64,000 nt of DNA from Marispirochaeta sp. (GTDB lineage: Bacteria; Spirochaetota; Spirochaetia; JC444; Marispirochaetaceae), in NCBI RefSeq assembly GCF_963668165.1, contig NZ_OY764209.1:1116001-1180000 (forward strand), read 5' to 3'. Shown piece after piece: positions 1 through 8,052 of this stretch (within the stretch, counting starts at the first letter, position 1; the number at the start of each line of letters is the position of its first letter). Position numbers and translations under genes: made by a program. Below the pieces are notes generated by a model. That model did not search any database. It saw only the letters and a list, made by a program, of their open reading frames with translations, and had not been told where the DNA came from.

Positions 1-507
1 AACAAATAGCCCAAGAAGGTAGATAGCGAAACTATACCGCCAATTCAATGAAACCAGATATCCCGAGAGCACTGTGGCCATGATTCCACCAAGGTTGTTC
101 ATCGCCGAAGAATAACCCATCAGTTTCGATTGCTCATTTTTATCAAAAAAGTAAGCGATCAATCCGGTCGACAAGGGCATAATCAGCCCTACTCCTATCC
201 CTAAAAGGCCTCTGAATACCAAAAGCAAATAAATATTGTTTACAAAGCCTGCCCCACATCCACCGATAATATAAAGAAACAGACCGCTGATGGCGATTGT
301 TTTTGATGACAGCCTGCTCGATATTAAACTAAAAAGCAGTGATGTAAAAATAATAAATAGTGCAGGCAAGGTTATAATCAGTTTAACCAGAAGAGGATCT
401 GCTTTACTGAAATAGTTTGCTATAGCACCTAATGCGGGTGCCACAGCAGCGCCTGACATTACCGTAACCAATGACAGCGATAGTATAGTAATTTTAAGTT
501 TTCTCAT
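1..507 (-). CDS. MFS transporter, C-terminus off the window
   Basis: The visible 169 residues are the N-terminal half of a major facilitator superfamily permease. They show repeated hydrophobic helices and a conserved MFS loop (FRGLLGIGVGLIMPLSTGLI). The ATG at 505-507 follows an AGGGG ribosome site inside the end of the upstream marR gene, and only one base separates the two genes, so they are probably co-transcribed and translationally coupled. A MarR regulator in front of an efflux permease usually means ligand-induced export; that substrate class is inferred, not seen. The 3' end lies beyond position 1. Confidence 0.85.
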   Translation of the reverse strand, partial: MRKLKITILSLSLVTVMSGAAVAPALGAIANYFSKADPLLVKLIITLPALFIIFTSLLFSLISSRLSSKTIAISGLFLYIIGGCGAGFVNNIYLLLVFRGLLGIGVGLIMPLSTGLIAYFFDKNEQSKLMGYSSAMNNLGGIMATVLSGYLVSLNWRYSFAIYLLGLFV

Positions 508-508
508 C

Positions 509-958
509 TTATTTCCCCTGCGTTACTTTTAACGCGTTATGTGACATTACCGTGAGCTTTTGAATGATAGAATCTCTTTCCGCTTCATTCATGCCTTCGG
601 CAATAATATCCGTCCAGTTCTTAAGTACTTTAAGAATGATCGGTTGTATTTCAATCCCTTTCTTTGTCAGCCGAATATTATAGGATCGTTTATCGATCTG
701 GCTTTTCTCTCTAATGATATACCCTTTGGTTTCAAGGTTTTTCATTACTCTAGTTGTAAGCGCATCATCGATGATGATCATGTCAGACAAACACTTTTGA
801 TTGATCCCATCGTCTTCAACGCCAAGATTGACCAGATAGATATACTCCGAAGAACTTAAGCCATAGGGCTTTAATTCTCTGTTAAGGTAAATCTGTGCCT
901 GCCTGTGAAGAATGGAAATCCACTTACCAATGCTCTTTACTTTCTCCTGATTTTCCAA
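509..958 (-). CDS. MarR-family transcriptional regulator
   Basis: This 149-residue winged-helix protein has the MarR layout: an N-terminal dimerisation helix, a recognition helix around residues 65-80 (LTTRVMKNLETKGYI) and the wing (REKSQIDKRSYNIRLTKKG). The start is TTG at 956-958, chosen because a strong AGGTGAG site lies 5 nt upstream. The gene is directly followed by an MFS permease. A 24-bp perfect palindrome just upstream is its likely own operator, so autorepression relieved by a small molecule is the natural model. The ligand is unknown. Confidence 0.88.
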   Translation of the reverse strand: MENQEKVKSIGKWISILHRQAQIYLNRELKPYGLSSSEYIYLVNLGVEDDGINQKCLSDMIIIDDALTTRVMKNLETKGYIIREKSQIDKRSYNIRLTKKGIEIQPIILKVLKNWTDIIAEGMNEAERDSIIQKLTVMSHNALKVTQGK

Positions 959-972
959 GGATACTCACCTCA

Positions 973-1018
973 ATTTACTTGATATATCAAGTAAATCATA
1001 AGATAATTGACAAGTCAA
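973..1018 (-). promoter_or_regulatory. marR-MFS promoter with palindromic operator
   Basis: Positions 973-996 are a perfect 24-bp palindrome with core TTACTTGATATATCAAGTAA. On the minus strand TTGTCA (about 1012-1007) and TGATAT (inside the palindrome) are 18 nt apart and could be the -35 and -10. A second imperfect dyad, TTGACAAGTCAA, lies at 1007-1018. A MarR dimer on the palindrome would cover the -10 element. Confidence 0.6.
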
Positions 1019-1077
1019 GTATCTATAGAAAAAAACCTCTCACACTAAGGTTCCCGAGTAGGGGTTTGATTTTTCAT

Positions 1078-1245
1078 TTACATCCATACTATGCCGGACT
1101 TGAAATCCACAGTGAGGTTATCCTCCTGGACGGGGACTTTTTCAATCAGTCGATAGATGAAAGGTTCGTTATATTCGGTCAGGGAGGTTGGCTACTCCCG
1201 CAGGAAGATGTCTATGTAGGCGATTCGTTTTATCAATTCATTCCA
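1078..1245 (-). pseudogene. C-terminal remnant of a large serine recombinase
   Basis: On the minus strand one frame reads ELIKRIAYIDIFLRE, then an amber stop, then PTSLTEYNEPFIYRLIEKV and VQEDNLTVDFKSGI before a TAA at 1078. This is the typical C-terminal tail of resolvase/invertase-type serine recombinases (coiled-coil end plus the LIEKV and LTVEFKSG strands). Nothing upstream survives: the frame is closed at 1246-1248 and the IS5-family element begins at 1264. It is a broken mobile-element relic, not a functional gene. The family call rests on recognised motif style only. Confidence 0.6.
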
Positions 1246-1263
1246 TCAGGCGCTTTCTACTAG

Positions 1264-2077
1264 GGCCTGTTCACACTAATTGATAATCCATGTTAAAATT
1301 TCCCTATGGAAATTACCCCAGAACAGTTTGCCATAATAGAAGACTTATTACCGGTTCAACGAGGAAACGTGAAACTTTTAAATCTTGATGTCCTTAATGC
1401 GGTCCTGCATATTGCTGAACATGGTTGTAAGTGGCGAGGACTCCCTGAGAGATTCGGGAATTGGCATAGTGTCTATATGAGAGCCAATCGCTGGGCTAAG
1501 CAAGGTGTACTCGAGAAGGTTTTTCTCGCCCTTCAAGAGGCAGAAATTATCAATATTCGGGTTGATCATGTCTCTTTGGATAGTACGGCTGTCAAGGTCC
1601 ATCCCGATGGAACGGGCGCTTTAAAAAAAACGGTCCTCAATCTATCGGAAAGTCGAGGGCCGGATGGACAACCAAGATTCACATGGTGGCGGCCGGGGCT
1701 CAAACAGCCGTAACTTTCTCGTTATCTCCCGGTCAGGCCGGAGATGCCCCCGAAGGCCGAAAGCTCTTAAACACCTTGAAAGATAAGAGATGGAAAGGCA
1801 CCAAGGTTCTCATGGACAGGGCCTATGAAGGCGATGAGACCAGGCAACTGGTTCTTGACCTTGAGATGGCACCAGTGGTGCCTCCCAAACGAAATAGGCG
1901 TAATCCCTGGGAATATGACAAGGAACTGTATAAAAAACGTAATGAAGTAGAGCGACTATTCCGTCGTCTTAAGGGCTTTCGGCGCATTTTTTCCCGATTT
2001 GAGAAATTAGATGTGATGTTTGTGTTTTTTATCCACTTCGCTTTAATTGTTGATACCCTTTTTAGTGTGAACAGGCC
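1264..2077 (+). mobile_element. IS5-family (IS427-like) insertion sequence
   Basis: The ends are perfect 16-bp inverted repeats: GGCCTGTTCACACTAA at 1264 and its complement ending at 2077. The element is about 814 bp and carries one transposase gene read through a -1 frameshift. The flanks show TA at 1261-1262 and 2079-2080, compatible with the short TA-type duplications of this group if one extra base belongs to each end. It lies at the broken edge of the integron array next to a recombinase relic. Confidence 0.85.
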
Positions 2078-2081
2078 ATAG
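1306..2081 (+). CDS. IS5-family transposase, orfA/orfB joined by -1 frameshift
   Basis: The first frame (1306-1713) gives the N-terminal DUF4096-like domain (WRGLPERFGNWHSVYMR) and the first catalytic Asp (DSTAVKVHPDG). The second frame runs to 2081 and supplies LMDRAYEGD and the C-terminal Glu region (RNEVERLFRRLKGFRRI). A run of eight A at 1623-1630 (TTAAAAAAAAC) is a classical -1 slippery tract; slipping there joins DGTGALKK to NGPQSIGKSRAGWTTK and gives one protein of about 258 residues with a complete DDE core. The stop TAG at 2079-2081 lies just outside the inverted repeat. Confidence 0.85.
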
Positions 2082-2161
2082 TTGAAGCTGCTGCTTATCT
2101 TCATATAGGAAGTAAATCTTTTTTTGATCTTTGTCGAGCCATGGATGGCGAGACAGTATAA
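2081..2161 (+). pseudogene. Short ORF remnant downstream of the IS
   Basis: A 26-codon open stretch (VEAAAYLHIGSKSFFDLCRA...) ends in TAA at 2159-2161 and has no start of its own. It lies between the IS end and the 3' end of intron copy 1. It may be the tail of a gene cut by the IS or a chance reading frame in the remains of a cassette. I do not recognise it. Confidence 0.2.
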
Positions 2162-2176
2162 ATCATAAATCGGGCA

Positions 2177-3091
2177 GTCGGGTAAGAAGAAGCCCTCACG
2201 AGCTCCCTCTCCCCTAAGAACCGTACGTGATAGTTTCCCATCATACGGCTCAAGCAATCTTAACCCTTTTATCAGGGCAGCTGCAGAGAACCCCTTCCCC
2301 GATTGATAAAGTATTTCATGTCTTCGGGGAGAAAGCAATTCTTTACAGCTTTTGCTATCCGGGATTGGAGTTTATTGACCTGCTTCATAATTTCTTGTCC
2401 AGTTGAGATAATCCCAAAGAGTAAAATCATGTTTGTGGTTTACGGTGGCCTCCTCTCGGTGAAGAGAAGCCTTTGACCCTGCCGTATTCATAAAGTACCT
2501 GTCCCTTCAAGCAATAGATCACCTATCGGAAGTCTGCATCCTTTCGGATCAGGATAAAATCCCTATCCTCTGCATTACACAAAGGCATTCGCTTTTTCCG
2601 ATTTCCTTTACCTGCCGGTGCATAGACCTTTCTTACGAAAATCATGCTCTTAAAAGAGAACCTGACAGGCTTACCTGGTTCTGTTAAACAACCAATTCGT
2701 ACTGGGTTAGGGCCGATCTTTACTCCGGAAATCACTCTGTTCATCTGTGGAACTGCATGCAAAGACATTTCCACCCGATTTCTTTGCCGTTTTGGCTGAA
2801 GCGTATTAGCCTGTTTCGCTCCTCACGTTTTACGAAGCTTACAATCATTCACATATGTTACCCATACCAATACATTTACCCTGGCAATCATCCGATTTTA
2901 GGCTATCAGAATATTTGCTTTTGTCCTTTCAGCTTAATACCCCACCGTTGCCAGTGACGCATTTGAAAGTAGGGTTACTCCAGATGAATGGAGTAGTCCA
3001 AAAGTCGATATATAATAATATGCCGACTTAGACAGCTTGCTTAACAGCTTCTTGTGACCTGAGTGGTTTATCAGGACACGTCCAGTCGCAC
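2177..3091 (-). mobile_element. ORF-less group II intron, copy 1
   Basis: Read on the minus strand the element starts GTGCGACTGG at 3091 and ends CTTACCCGAC at 2177. Domain V is the 34-nt hairpin at 2218-2251 (GAGCCGTATG ... GAAA loop ... CGTACGGTTC, with a CG bulge). Domain VI follows, with a candidate branch-point A seven bases from the 3' end. A minus-strand TTGGAC at 3001-2996 can pair fully with the last six bases of the 5' exon (GTCCAA), a candidate EBS1-IBS1. No reverse transcriptase is encoded; only about the first 40 codons of an intron protein remain, and here they are frameshifted. The 5' exon is the end of attC site a. Splicing and mobility would need a protein supplied in trans. 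Confidence 0.85.
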
Positions 3092-3095
3092 TTGG

Positions 3096-3185
3096 ACATA
3101 ACGTTCCGAGTTTACAAGAAGTTGACTTGCGCAGCAAGTCAATTTGGGAGAGGCCGTAGGCCGAACCTTGTAAACTCTGTTAGCT
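3096..3185 (-). repeat. attC site a (brnTA cassette)
   Basis: Core side ACATAAC (minus GTTATGT) is at 3096 and the opposite end GTTAGCT at 3179-3185. The outer arms AGTTTACAAG and CTTGTAAACT pair, and the inner hairpin is TTGACTTGC-GCA-GCAAGTCAA. It lies 12 bp past the brnA stop, the normal place for a cassette attC. Intron copy 1 starts 11 nt beyond its core G. Confidence 0.8.
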
Positions 3186-3197
3186 GTCGTTTTCTTT

Positions 3198-3431
3198 TCA
3201 TTCGCTGTGATTATGAATATACTCCCGTAAAGCAGAATTCATTAAGGTCTGATAGCCGATTTTTTGTTCACCCGACAATTTCTTAAAATACAAGATAATA
3301 TCATCATCCAAACGTATAGTGGTTGATTTCTTATGCGGTGAATAAAATCGACCTCTTATTCCCTTTGAGAAATCATATTCAGGTTTCATTTCAAAATTAT
3401 CTTCCAATTGTTTCATATTGTCTTTGCTCAT
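3198..3431 (-). CDS. brnA: BrnA-type antitoxin
   Basis: This is a small basic protein with a ribbon-helix-helix style C-terminal half (TTIRLDDDIILYFKKLSGEQKIGYQTLMNSALREYI), the BrnA pattern. I place the start at ATG 3431 because GGAGG lies 9 nt upstream; a longer reading to 3452 lacks a site. It overlaps the 3' end of brnT by 35 bp, as usual for this toxin-first pair. BrnA neutralises BrnT and represses the shared promoter. The pair forms one integron cassette, consistent with the stabilising role of toxin-antitoxin cassettes. Confidence 0.85.
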   Translation of the reverse strand: MSKDNMKQLEDNFEMKPEYDFSKGIRGRFYSPHKKSTTIRLDDDIILYFKKLSGEQKIGYQTLMNSALREYIHNHSE

Positions 3432-3687
3432 ATTTCGTTGCCTCCCTGGCACTAATTATGCGAATAACTTCTTCTCCATTATCATCAAAATACAAATTCG
3501 CAACTACCAGAAGCTTATGCTTTATTGTTTTGCCTAATGTTATCCATCTCTCTTCAAAGTAACTAAATCTCTCATCAAGAATAGCTATATGCAATGGATC
3601 ATCAAAAACTTCTTTAGCTTTATCAAATGAGACATCATGCTTTTTAATGTTTTCCTGATTTTTTTTATTGTCCCATTCAAATCGCAT
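3397..3687 (-). CDS. brnT: BrnT-type ribonuclease toxin
   Basis: This 96-residue BrnT/RelE-fold protein opens with the hallmark FEWDNKKNQENIKKHDVSFDKAKEVFDDP and has the later strands ERWITLGK and RIISARxATKYEQRQYE. BrnT proteins are ribosome-independent RNases that stop growth until bound by BrnA. The gene begins 74 bp after attC site b and is followed by overlapping brnA, so the cassette reads b - brnT - brnA - attC a on the minus strand. Confidence 0.88.
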   Translation of the reverse strand: MRFEWDNKKNQENIKKHDVSFDKAKEVFDDPLHIAILDERFSYFEERWITLGKTIKHKLLVVANLYFDDNGEEVIRIISAREATKYEQRQYETIGR

Positions 3688-3760
3688 AACTAAATATACA
3701 ACCGCGTATGTACAGAGTCAATACAATTTTTATAGAAATAAAGTTGAAAAGAAAATGACA

Positions 3761-3843
3761 GCTAGACGTTCCGCGAATATGAGAAGTTGGCCAACGGCCA
3801 ATTTGGGTGAAGCGAAGCGGAACCGCCTATTCGCCTGTTAGGC
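3761..3843 (-). repeat. attC site b
   Basis: The core side is GCTAGAC at 3761, where the usual AAC is GAC, and the opposite end is GTTAGGC at 3837. The inner hairpin is TTGGCC-AAC-GGCCAA, and the outer arms CGCGAATA and TATTCGC pair. It separates the methyltransferase cassette from brnTA and has no intron beside it. The altered core may lower its recombination activity. Confidence 0.75.
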
Positions 3844-3908
3844 GCTGTGTCATTTCCATCAATGGAATCTAACAACATCCGCCCAAATGCAGTACTTAAT
3901 TATACACC

Positions 3909-4628
3909 TTAGAAGATACCTGGAATCAACCGGTAACGCACACGCTGCGCATAATCCTTATACCCCGGCAATTCCTTCTGTAATGTTTTATCTTCCAGCG
4001 CAGTCCTTATCACCATAATGATCAGCGCAGCTATTACCGGAATAATAATCCAGAAAGAACTGAATGCCAGCATCATGCCAAACAGTGGTAGAATATTTCC
4101 GGCATAGCCAGGATGTCTTACAAACCGGTACGGCCCGCTATCACATACTATATGCCCCCGATCAGATTGAATACGAACCACGCTTGAGAAAAAGCGGTTC
4201 TCTGCAAAAGCCCATCCACCGATGGTATATCCAAGCCCAATCAGGATGAGGCCCAGGATGTTGAACCATATAGGAAATGGAGGCGACCATCCAAAGCGGT
4301 GATCCAGTCCCGCCACAATATATAGAGGGAAAGATACACTGATTGCCATTAATACAGAAAGTACCTTATCCCACGGTTTCACATTCTGGACTTTTCCCAA
4401 TTTACCCCTTTCCTCCATTAATCCTGGATGCCTTTTTTCTGCCCACAAACGCGGAATGATACCCGCTGCAACTATCAGCGCTGAATAAATCCACCCCTGC
4501 CACCAACCGGGGTCCCAGCCGATAATCAGTAGGATCAGCGGCATTAGGAGATACGTTATTATTGCTCTAACAAAATATTTGCGGCTTGCTGTACTAAACG
4601 AATTTTGACCAAATGTCTTCGATACCAT
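3909..4628 (-). CDS. Isoprenylcysteine carboxyl methyltransferase (ICMT)-like membrane protein
   Basis: This 239-residue protein has about five hydrophobic segments. The C-terminal motif GPYRFVRHPGYAGN is diagnostic of the ICMT / phospholipid N-methyltransferase fold that binds SAM at the membrane face. The start ATG at 4628 follows AAGGAGA. It is a cassette gene whose attC is site b, 66 bp past the stop. Its leader is separated from the upstream attC by intron copy 2, whose 3' splice site is 58 bp before the ATG. The substrate cannot be told from sequence. Confidence 0.85.
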   Translation of the reverse strand: MVSKTFGQNSFSTASRKYFVRAIITYLLMPLILLIIGWDPGWWQGWIYSALIVAAGIIPRLWAEKRHPGLMEERGKLGKVQNVKPWDKVLSVLMAISVSFPLYIVAGLDHRFGWSPPFPIWFNILGLILIGLGYTIGGWAFAENRFFSSVVRIQSDRGHIVCDSGPYRFVRHPGYAGNILPLFGMMLAFSSFWIIIPVIAALIIMVIRTALEDKTLQKELPGYKDYAQRVRYRLIPGIF

Positions 4629-4685
4629 AGCTCTTTCTCCTTATTAAAATATATGTCTTCTTCCTAAGAAATTTTGGAAATGACA

Positions 4686-5599
4686 GTCGGGTAAGAAGAA
4701 GCCCTCACGAGCTCCCTCTCCCCTAAGAACCGTACGTGATAGTTTCCCATCATACGGCTGGGGCAATCTTAACCCTTTTAGCAGGGCAGCTGCAGAGAAC
4801 CCCTTCCCCGATTGGTAAAGTATTTCATGTCTTCGGGGAGAAAGCAATTCTTTACAGCTTTTGCTATCCGGGATTGGAGTTTATTGACCTGCTTCATAAT
4901 TCTTGTCCAGTTGAGATAATCCCAAAGAGTAAAATCATGTGTGTGGTTTACGGTGGCCTCCTCTCGGTGAAGAGAAGCCTTTGACCCTGCCGTATTCATA
5001 AAGTACCTGTCCCTTCAAGCAATAGATCACCTATCGGAAGTCTGCATCCTTTCGGATCAGGATAAAATCCCTATCCTCTGCATTACACAAAGGCATTCGC
5101 TTTTTCCGATTTCCTTTACCTGCCGGTGCATAGACCTTTCTTACGAAAATCATGCTCTTAAAAGAGAACCTGACAGGCTTACCTGGTTCTGTTAAACAAC
5201 CAATTCGTACTGGGTTAGGGCCGATCTTTACTCCGGAAATCACTCTGTTCATCTGTGGAACTGCATGCAAAGACATTTCCACCCGATTTCTTTGCCGTTT
5301 TGGCTGAAGCGTATTAGCCTGTTTCGCTCCTCACGTTTTACGAAGCTTACAATCATTCACATATGTTACCCATACCAATACATTTACCCTGGCAATCATC
5401 CGATTTTAGGCTATCAGAATATTTGCTTTTGTCCTTTCAGCTTAATACCCCACCGTTGCCAGTGACGCATTTGAAAGTAGGGTTACTCCAGATGAATGGA
5501 GTAGTCCAAAAGTCGATATATAATAATATGCCGACTTAGACAGCTTGCTTACCAGCTTCTTGTGACCTGAGTGGTTTATCAGGACACGTCCAGTCGCAC
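4686..5599 (-). mobile_element. ORF-less group II intron, copy 2
   Basis: This has the same architecture as copy 1 but is 914 bp and the most divergent of the four. It lacks one T in the reverse transcriptase fossil, keeping that frame open. In domain V the outermost G-C pair is lost because the first base is C, while the AGC triad is kept. The 5' exon ends GTTAGTCGCAA, the poorest match to the candidate EBS1 (TTGGAC). The 3' exon starts TGTCAT and leads into the ICMT-like gene. Confidence 0.85.
4778..4999 (-). pseudogene. N-terminal fossil of a group II intron reverse transcriptase
   Basis: In copy 2 an ATG at 4999 opens a 73-codon frame containing FTLWDYLNWTRIMKQVNKLQSRIAKAVK. This matches the conserved N-terminal segment of group II intron-encoded proteins (W..hNW..h...V..LQ.RI.KA). 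After VK the frame runs into intron RNA sequence near domain V, so all RT, X and D/En domains are deleted. In copies 1, 3 and 4 an extra T shifts the frame after NWTR. Confidence 0.65.
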
Positions 5600-5603
5600 T
5601 TGC

Positions 5604-5694
5604 GACTAACGTTCCGGGCGTATATGACGTTCGGCGAACGCCGAATGTGCCGCAGGCCAAGGGCGAAGCCCGCCGCATATACGCCCTGTTATAT
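5604..5694 (-). repeat. attC site c (Mrr cassette)
   Basis: The core side is GACTAAC at 5604 and the opposite end GTTATAT at 5688. The outer arms GGGCGTATATG and CATATACGCCC pair, and the inner hairpin is TTCGGCG-AAC-GCCGAA. It begins 26 bp after the Mrr-like gene stop, as expected for a cassette. Intron copy 2 begins 11 nt past the core G. Confidence 0.8.
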
Positions 5695-5719
5695 GTCGTT
5701 CTGGGTTGATCCGAAGCAT

Positions 5720-6619
5720 CTATTCCTCAATAAAATAATCTGTATCAACATTGTATATTTTATAGTTTTGCTTTAAGGATACACCTAGTTCATTTTCTAT
5801 CATATAGTTTGCCAATTTTTTTCCATCTATAAGAATAACTGCTACATCAAGATTTTCTGCATATTCTAGAGCTTCTTTAGAGAATGTTGACATTGTAATA
5901 AAAATACCTTTTTTGGCACGTTTCCCCTGTAAAGCTCCTACAAATTTTTGTATTTCTGGTCTACCGACACAGTTTTCCCATTTTTTTGCCTGAATATATA
6001 TCTTATCTAACCCGAGTTTATCTTCCTTGATTATTCCATCTATACCTTCGTCAGATCCTTTTGGTGTAACTTCACCATTTGCCATTTCAGATCCACCGTA
6101 TCCCATTTTTATTAGCAGATCGAGGACAAGTTTTTCAAAGAAATATGGAGAGCAATCTTTAATCTGATTCAATATTTGCAATGACAATTCATTTTTTACT
6201 TGCTTGTATCCAATTTCAATTAATTCATCAGGAGTTTTCTCAACAATTTGATTGTTATCATCTAATTCTGTATCTTTTTCCGGATTACGATTCTTTGAAA
6301 AACTATCAAACTGCTTGAGAAAATTGATGGTTATCTTTTCTGGTGGATTTTCTAATACTTTTTTCCCTTCTTCTGTTATTTTATATACTGCGCGTAATGG
6401 GGATGAAATCAAATCTGCCATTTTAAGATATGCAATTGCCCAGGCCACTCGATTATAATATAGCGGCTGTTTACCAGATGGGATTTTTTCCTTTTGTTCA
6501 TCTATTGATATGTTGAAATAAGAAACCATCTTCTCGCGCAATTCTTTTGATGTTTTCTCTTCTCCATCTTGAAATGTTTTCAAGAGAGGAAGCATTATTG
6601 TTTGAAAATCTGGTATCAT
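5720..6619 (-). CDS. Mrr-like type IV restriction endonuclease
   Basis: This 299-residue protein has an N-terminal winged-helix Mrr_N domain (residues 1-95, LYYNRVAWAIAYLKMADLI). The C-terminal Mrr catalytic domain shows FFEKLVLDLLIKMGYGG, DEGIDGII and IYIQAKKW, which is the PD-(D/E)xK pattern in its QxK variant. Such enzymes cut methylated foreign DNA. The ATG at 6619 follows AGGAG and lies only 27 bp after the 3' splice site of intron copy 3, so its leader comes from the spliced or unspliced array transcript. Confidence 0.87.
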   Translation of the reverse strand: MIPDFQTIMLPLLKTFQDGEEKTSKELREKMVSYFNISIDEQKEKIPSGKQPLYYNRVAWAIAYLKMADLISSPLRAVYKITEEGKKVLENPPEKITINFLKQFDSFSKNRNPEKDTELDDNNQIVEKTPDELIEIGYKQVKNELSLQILNQIKDCSPYFFEKLVLDLLIKMGYGGSEMANGEVTPKGSDEGIDGIIKEDKLGLDKIYIQAKKWENCVGRPEIQKFVGALQGKRAKKGIFITMSTFSKEALEYAENLDVAVILIDGKKLANYMIENELGVSLKQNYKIYNVDTDYFIEE

Positions 6620-6645
6620 TTTTTCTCCTATCTCTCAACCCAGAA

Positions 6646-7560
6646 GTCGGGTAAGAAGAAGCCCTCACAAGCTCCCTCTCCCCTAAGAACCGTACGTGAT
6701 AGTTTCCCATCATACGGCTCAAGCAATCTTAACCCTTTTATCAGGGCAGCTGCAGAGAACCCCTTCCCCGATTGATAAAGTATTTCATGTCTTCGGGGAG
6801 AAAGCAATTCTTTACAGCTTTTGCTATCCGGGATTGGAGTTTATTGACCTGCTTCATAATTTCTTGTCCAGTTGAGATAATCCCAAAGAGTAAAATCATG
6901 TTTGTGGTTTACGGTGGCCTCCTCTCGGTGAAGAGAAGCCTTTGACCCTGCCGTATTCATAAAGTACCTGTCCCTTCAAGCAATAGATCACCTATCGGAA
7001 GTCTGCATCCTTTCGGATCAGGATAAAATCCCTATCCTCTGCATTACACAAAGGCATTCGCTTTTTCCGATTTCCTTTACCTGCCGGTGCATAGACCTTT
7101 CTTACGAAAATCATGCTCTTAAACGAGAACCTGACAGGCTTACCTGGTTCTGTTAAGCAACCAATTCGTACTGGGTTAGGGCCGATCTTTACTCCGGAAA
7201 TCACTCTGTTCATCTGTGGAACTGCATGCAAAGACATTTCCACCCGATTTCTTTGCCGTTTTGGCTGAAGCGTATTAGCCTGTTTCGCTCCTCACGTTTT
7301 ACGAAGCTTACAATCATTCACATATGTTACCCATACCAATACATTTACCCTGGCAATCATCCGATTTTAGGCTATCAGAATATTTGCTTTTGTCCTTTCA
7401 GCTTAATACCCCACCGTTGCCAGTGACGCATTTGAAAGTAGGGTTACTCCAGATGAATGGAGTAGTCCAAAAGTCGATATATAATAATATGCCGACTTAG
7501 ACAGCTTGCTTAACAGCTTCTTGTGACCTGAGTGGTTTATCAGGACACGTCCAGTCGCAC
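6646..7560 (-). mobile_element. ORF-less group II intron, copy 3
   Basis: This 915-bp copy is near-identical to copies 1 and 4. It has private changes, for example CACAAGCTC in domain VI, AAACGAG instead of AAAAGAG, and GTTAAGC instead of GTTAAAC. The 5' exon ends GTTATGTTCAA, pairing with the candidate EBS1 through one G-U. The 3' exon starts TTCTGG, ahead of the Mrr gene. The reverse transcriptase fossil is frameshifted. Confidence 0.85.
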
Positions 7561-7564
7561 TTGA

Positions 7565-7736
7565 ACATAACGTCCCGCGGGTATGCGACGTTTTGCGTCC
7601 CGCCAGGGTTGGCATGCATTTTTGCTATTAAGCCCTTCACCTTTCTTCTGATTCTACTACAGGTAAAAACCATGACAAAGCAAAATGTGCCGGAGGCCAA
7701 GGAGCAACGCGACGCAGCGCATAGCCGCTGTTAAGC
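7565..7736 (-). repeat. attC site d (long type)
   Basis: This 172-bp site has core side ACATAAC and opposite end GTTAAGC at 7730. The outer arms GCGGGTATGCG and CGCATAGCCGC pair. It is the partner of site g: the arms are conserved but the central loop (about 7620-7670) is very different, as expected if the fold is what is maintained. It closes the first, damaged copy of the small-ORF cassette. Confidence 0.75.
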
Positions 7737-7893
7737 GTAGAAATTAGTGATTTCTTCTAAGTTCACCACCCTTTCCGAAGAATCTGGCAGCGGGTAACGA
7801 CACGTGAACTTTTCTTTATAAAAGAGCGAGTTTAACGCATTGCGCATAATCGCCAGCCTCAGCTCGATGTGTTCAAACTTTCCACAATGACAC
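7731..7893 (-). pseudogene. Frameshifted copy of the small cassette ORF
   Basis: This is the second copy of the 53-codon ORF at 13362-13523. One extra base near 7878 (CTTTCC against CTTCC) breaks the frame before the shared MRNALNSLFYKEKFTCRYPLPDS segment. The TAA stop lies inside the end of attC site d, as in the other copy. The product is unknown. Confidence 0.4.
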
Positions 7894-7935
7894 CTTATAC
7901 AAAAAGTGCGTCGGTGAACTCCGGCTAATTTCGTC

Positions 7936-8033
7936 GCTTAACGTTCCGCGTTTACCCGAAGTTGGTCGACCATCGGGAGACCAATTTGGGTGGAGTGACC
8001 GAAGGGAATGGAACCGGGTAAACGCTGTTGTGT
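7936..8033 (-). repeat. attC site e
   Basis: The core side GCTTAAC at 7936 is a perfect match to the consensus (minus GTTAAGC), and the opposite end is GTTGTGT at 8027. The arms GCGTTTACCCG and CGGGTAAACGC pair over 11 bp, and the inner arms are TTGGTC and GACCAA. It starts 20 bp after the stop of the unknown gene. Confidence 0.82.
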
Positions 8034-8052
8034 GAAGTTTTTTTGTTTATCA

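Noticed and set aside
895..1263. 122-codon plus-strand ORF
   Set aside because: It is the antisense of the marR 5' end and of the serine recombinase remnant, which shows family motifs on the minus strand.
2523..2774. 83-codon ORF conserved in all four introns (also at 5031, 6992 and 12624 on the minus strand)
   Set aside because: It is identical because the introns are near-identical RNA copies. It has no ribosome site or recognised motif and lies in ribozyme domain sequence, so I treat it as non-coding.
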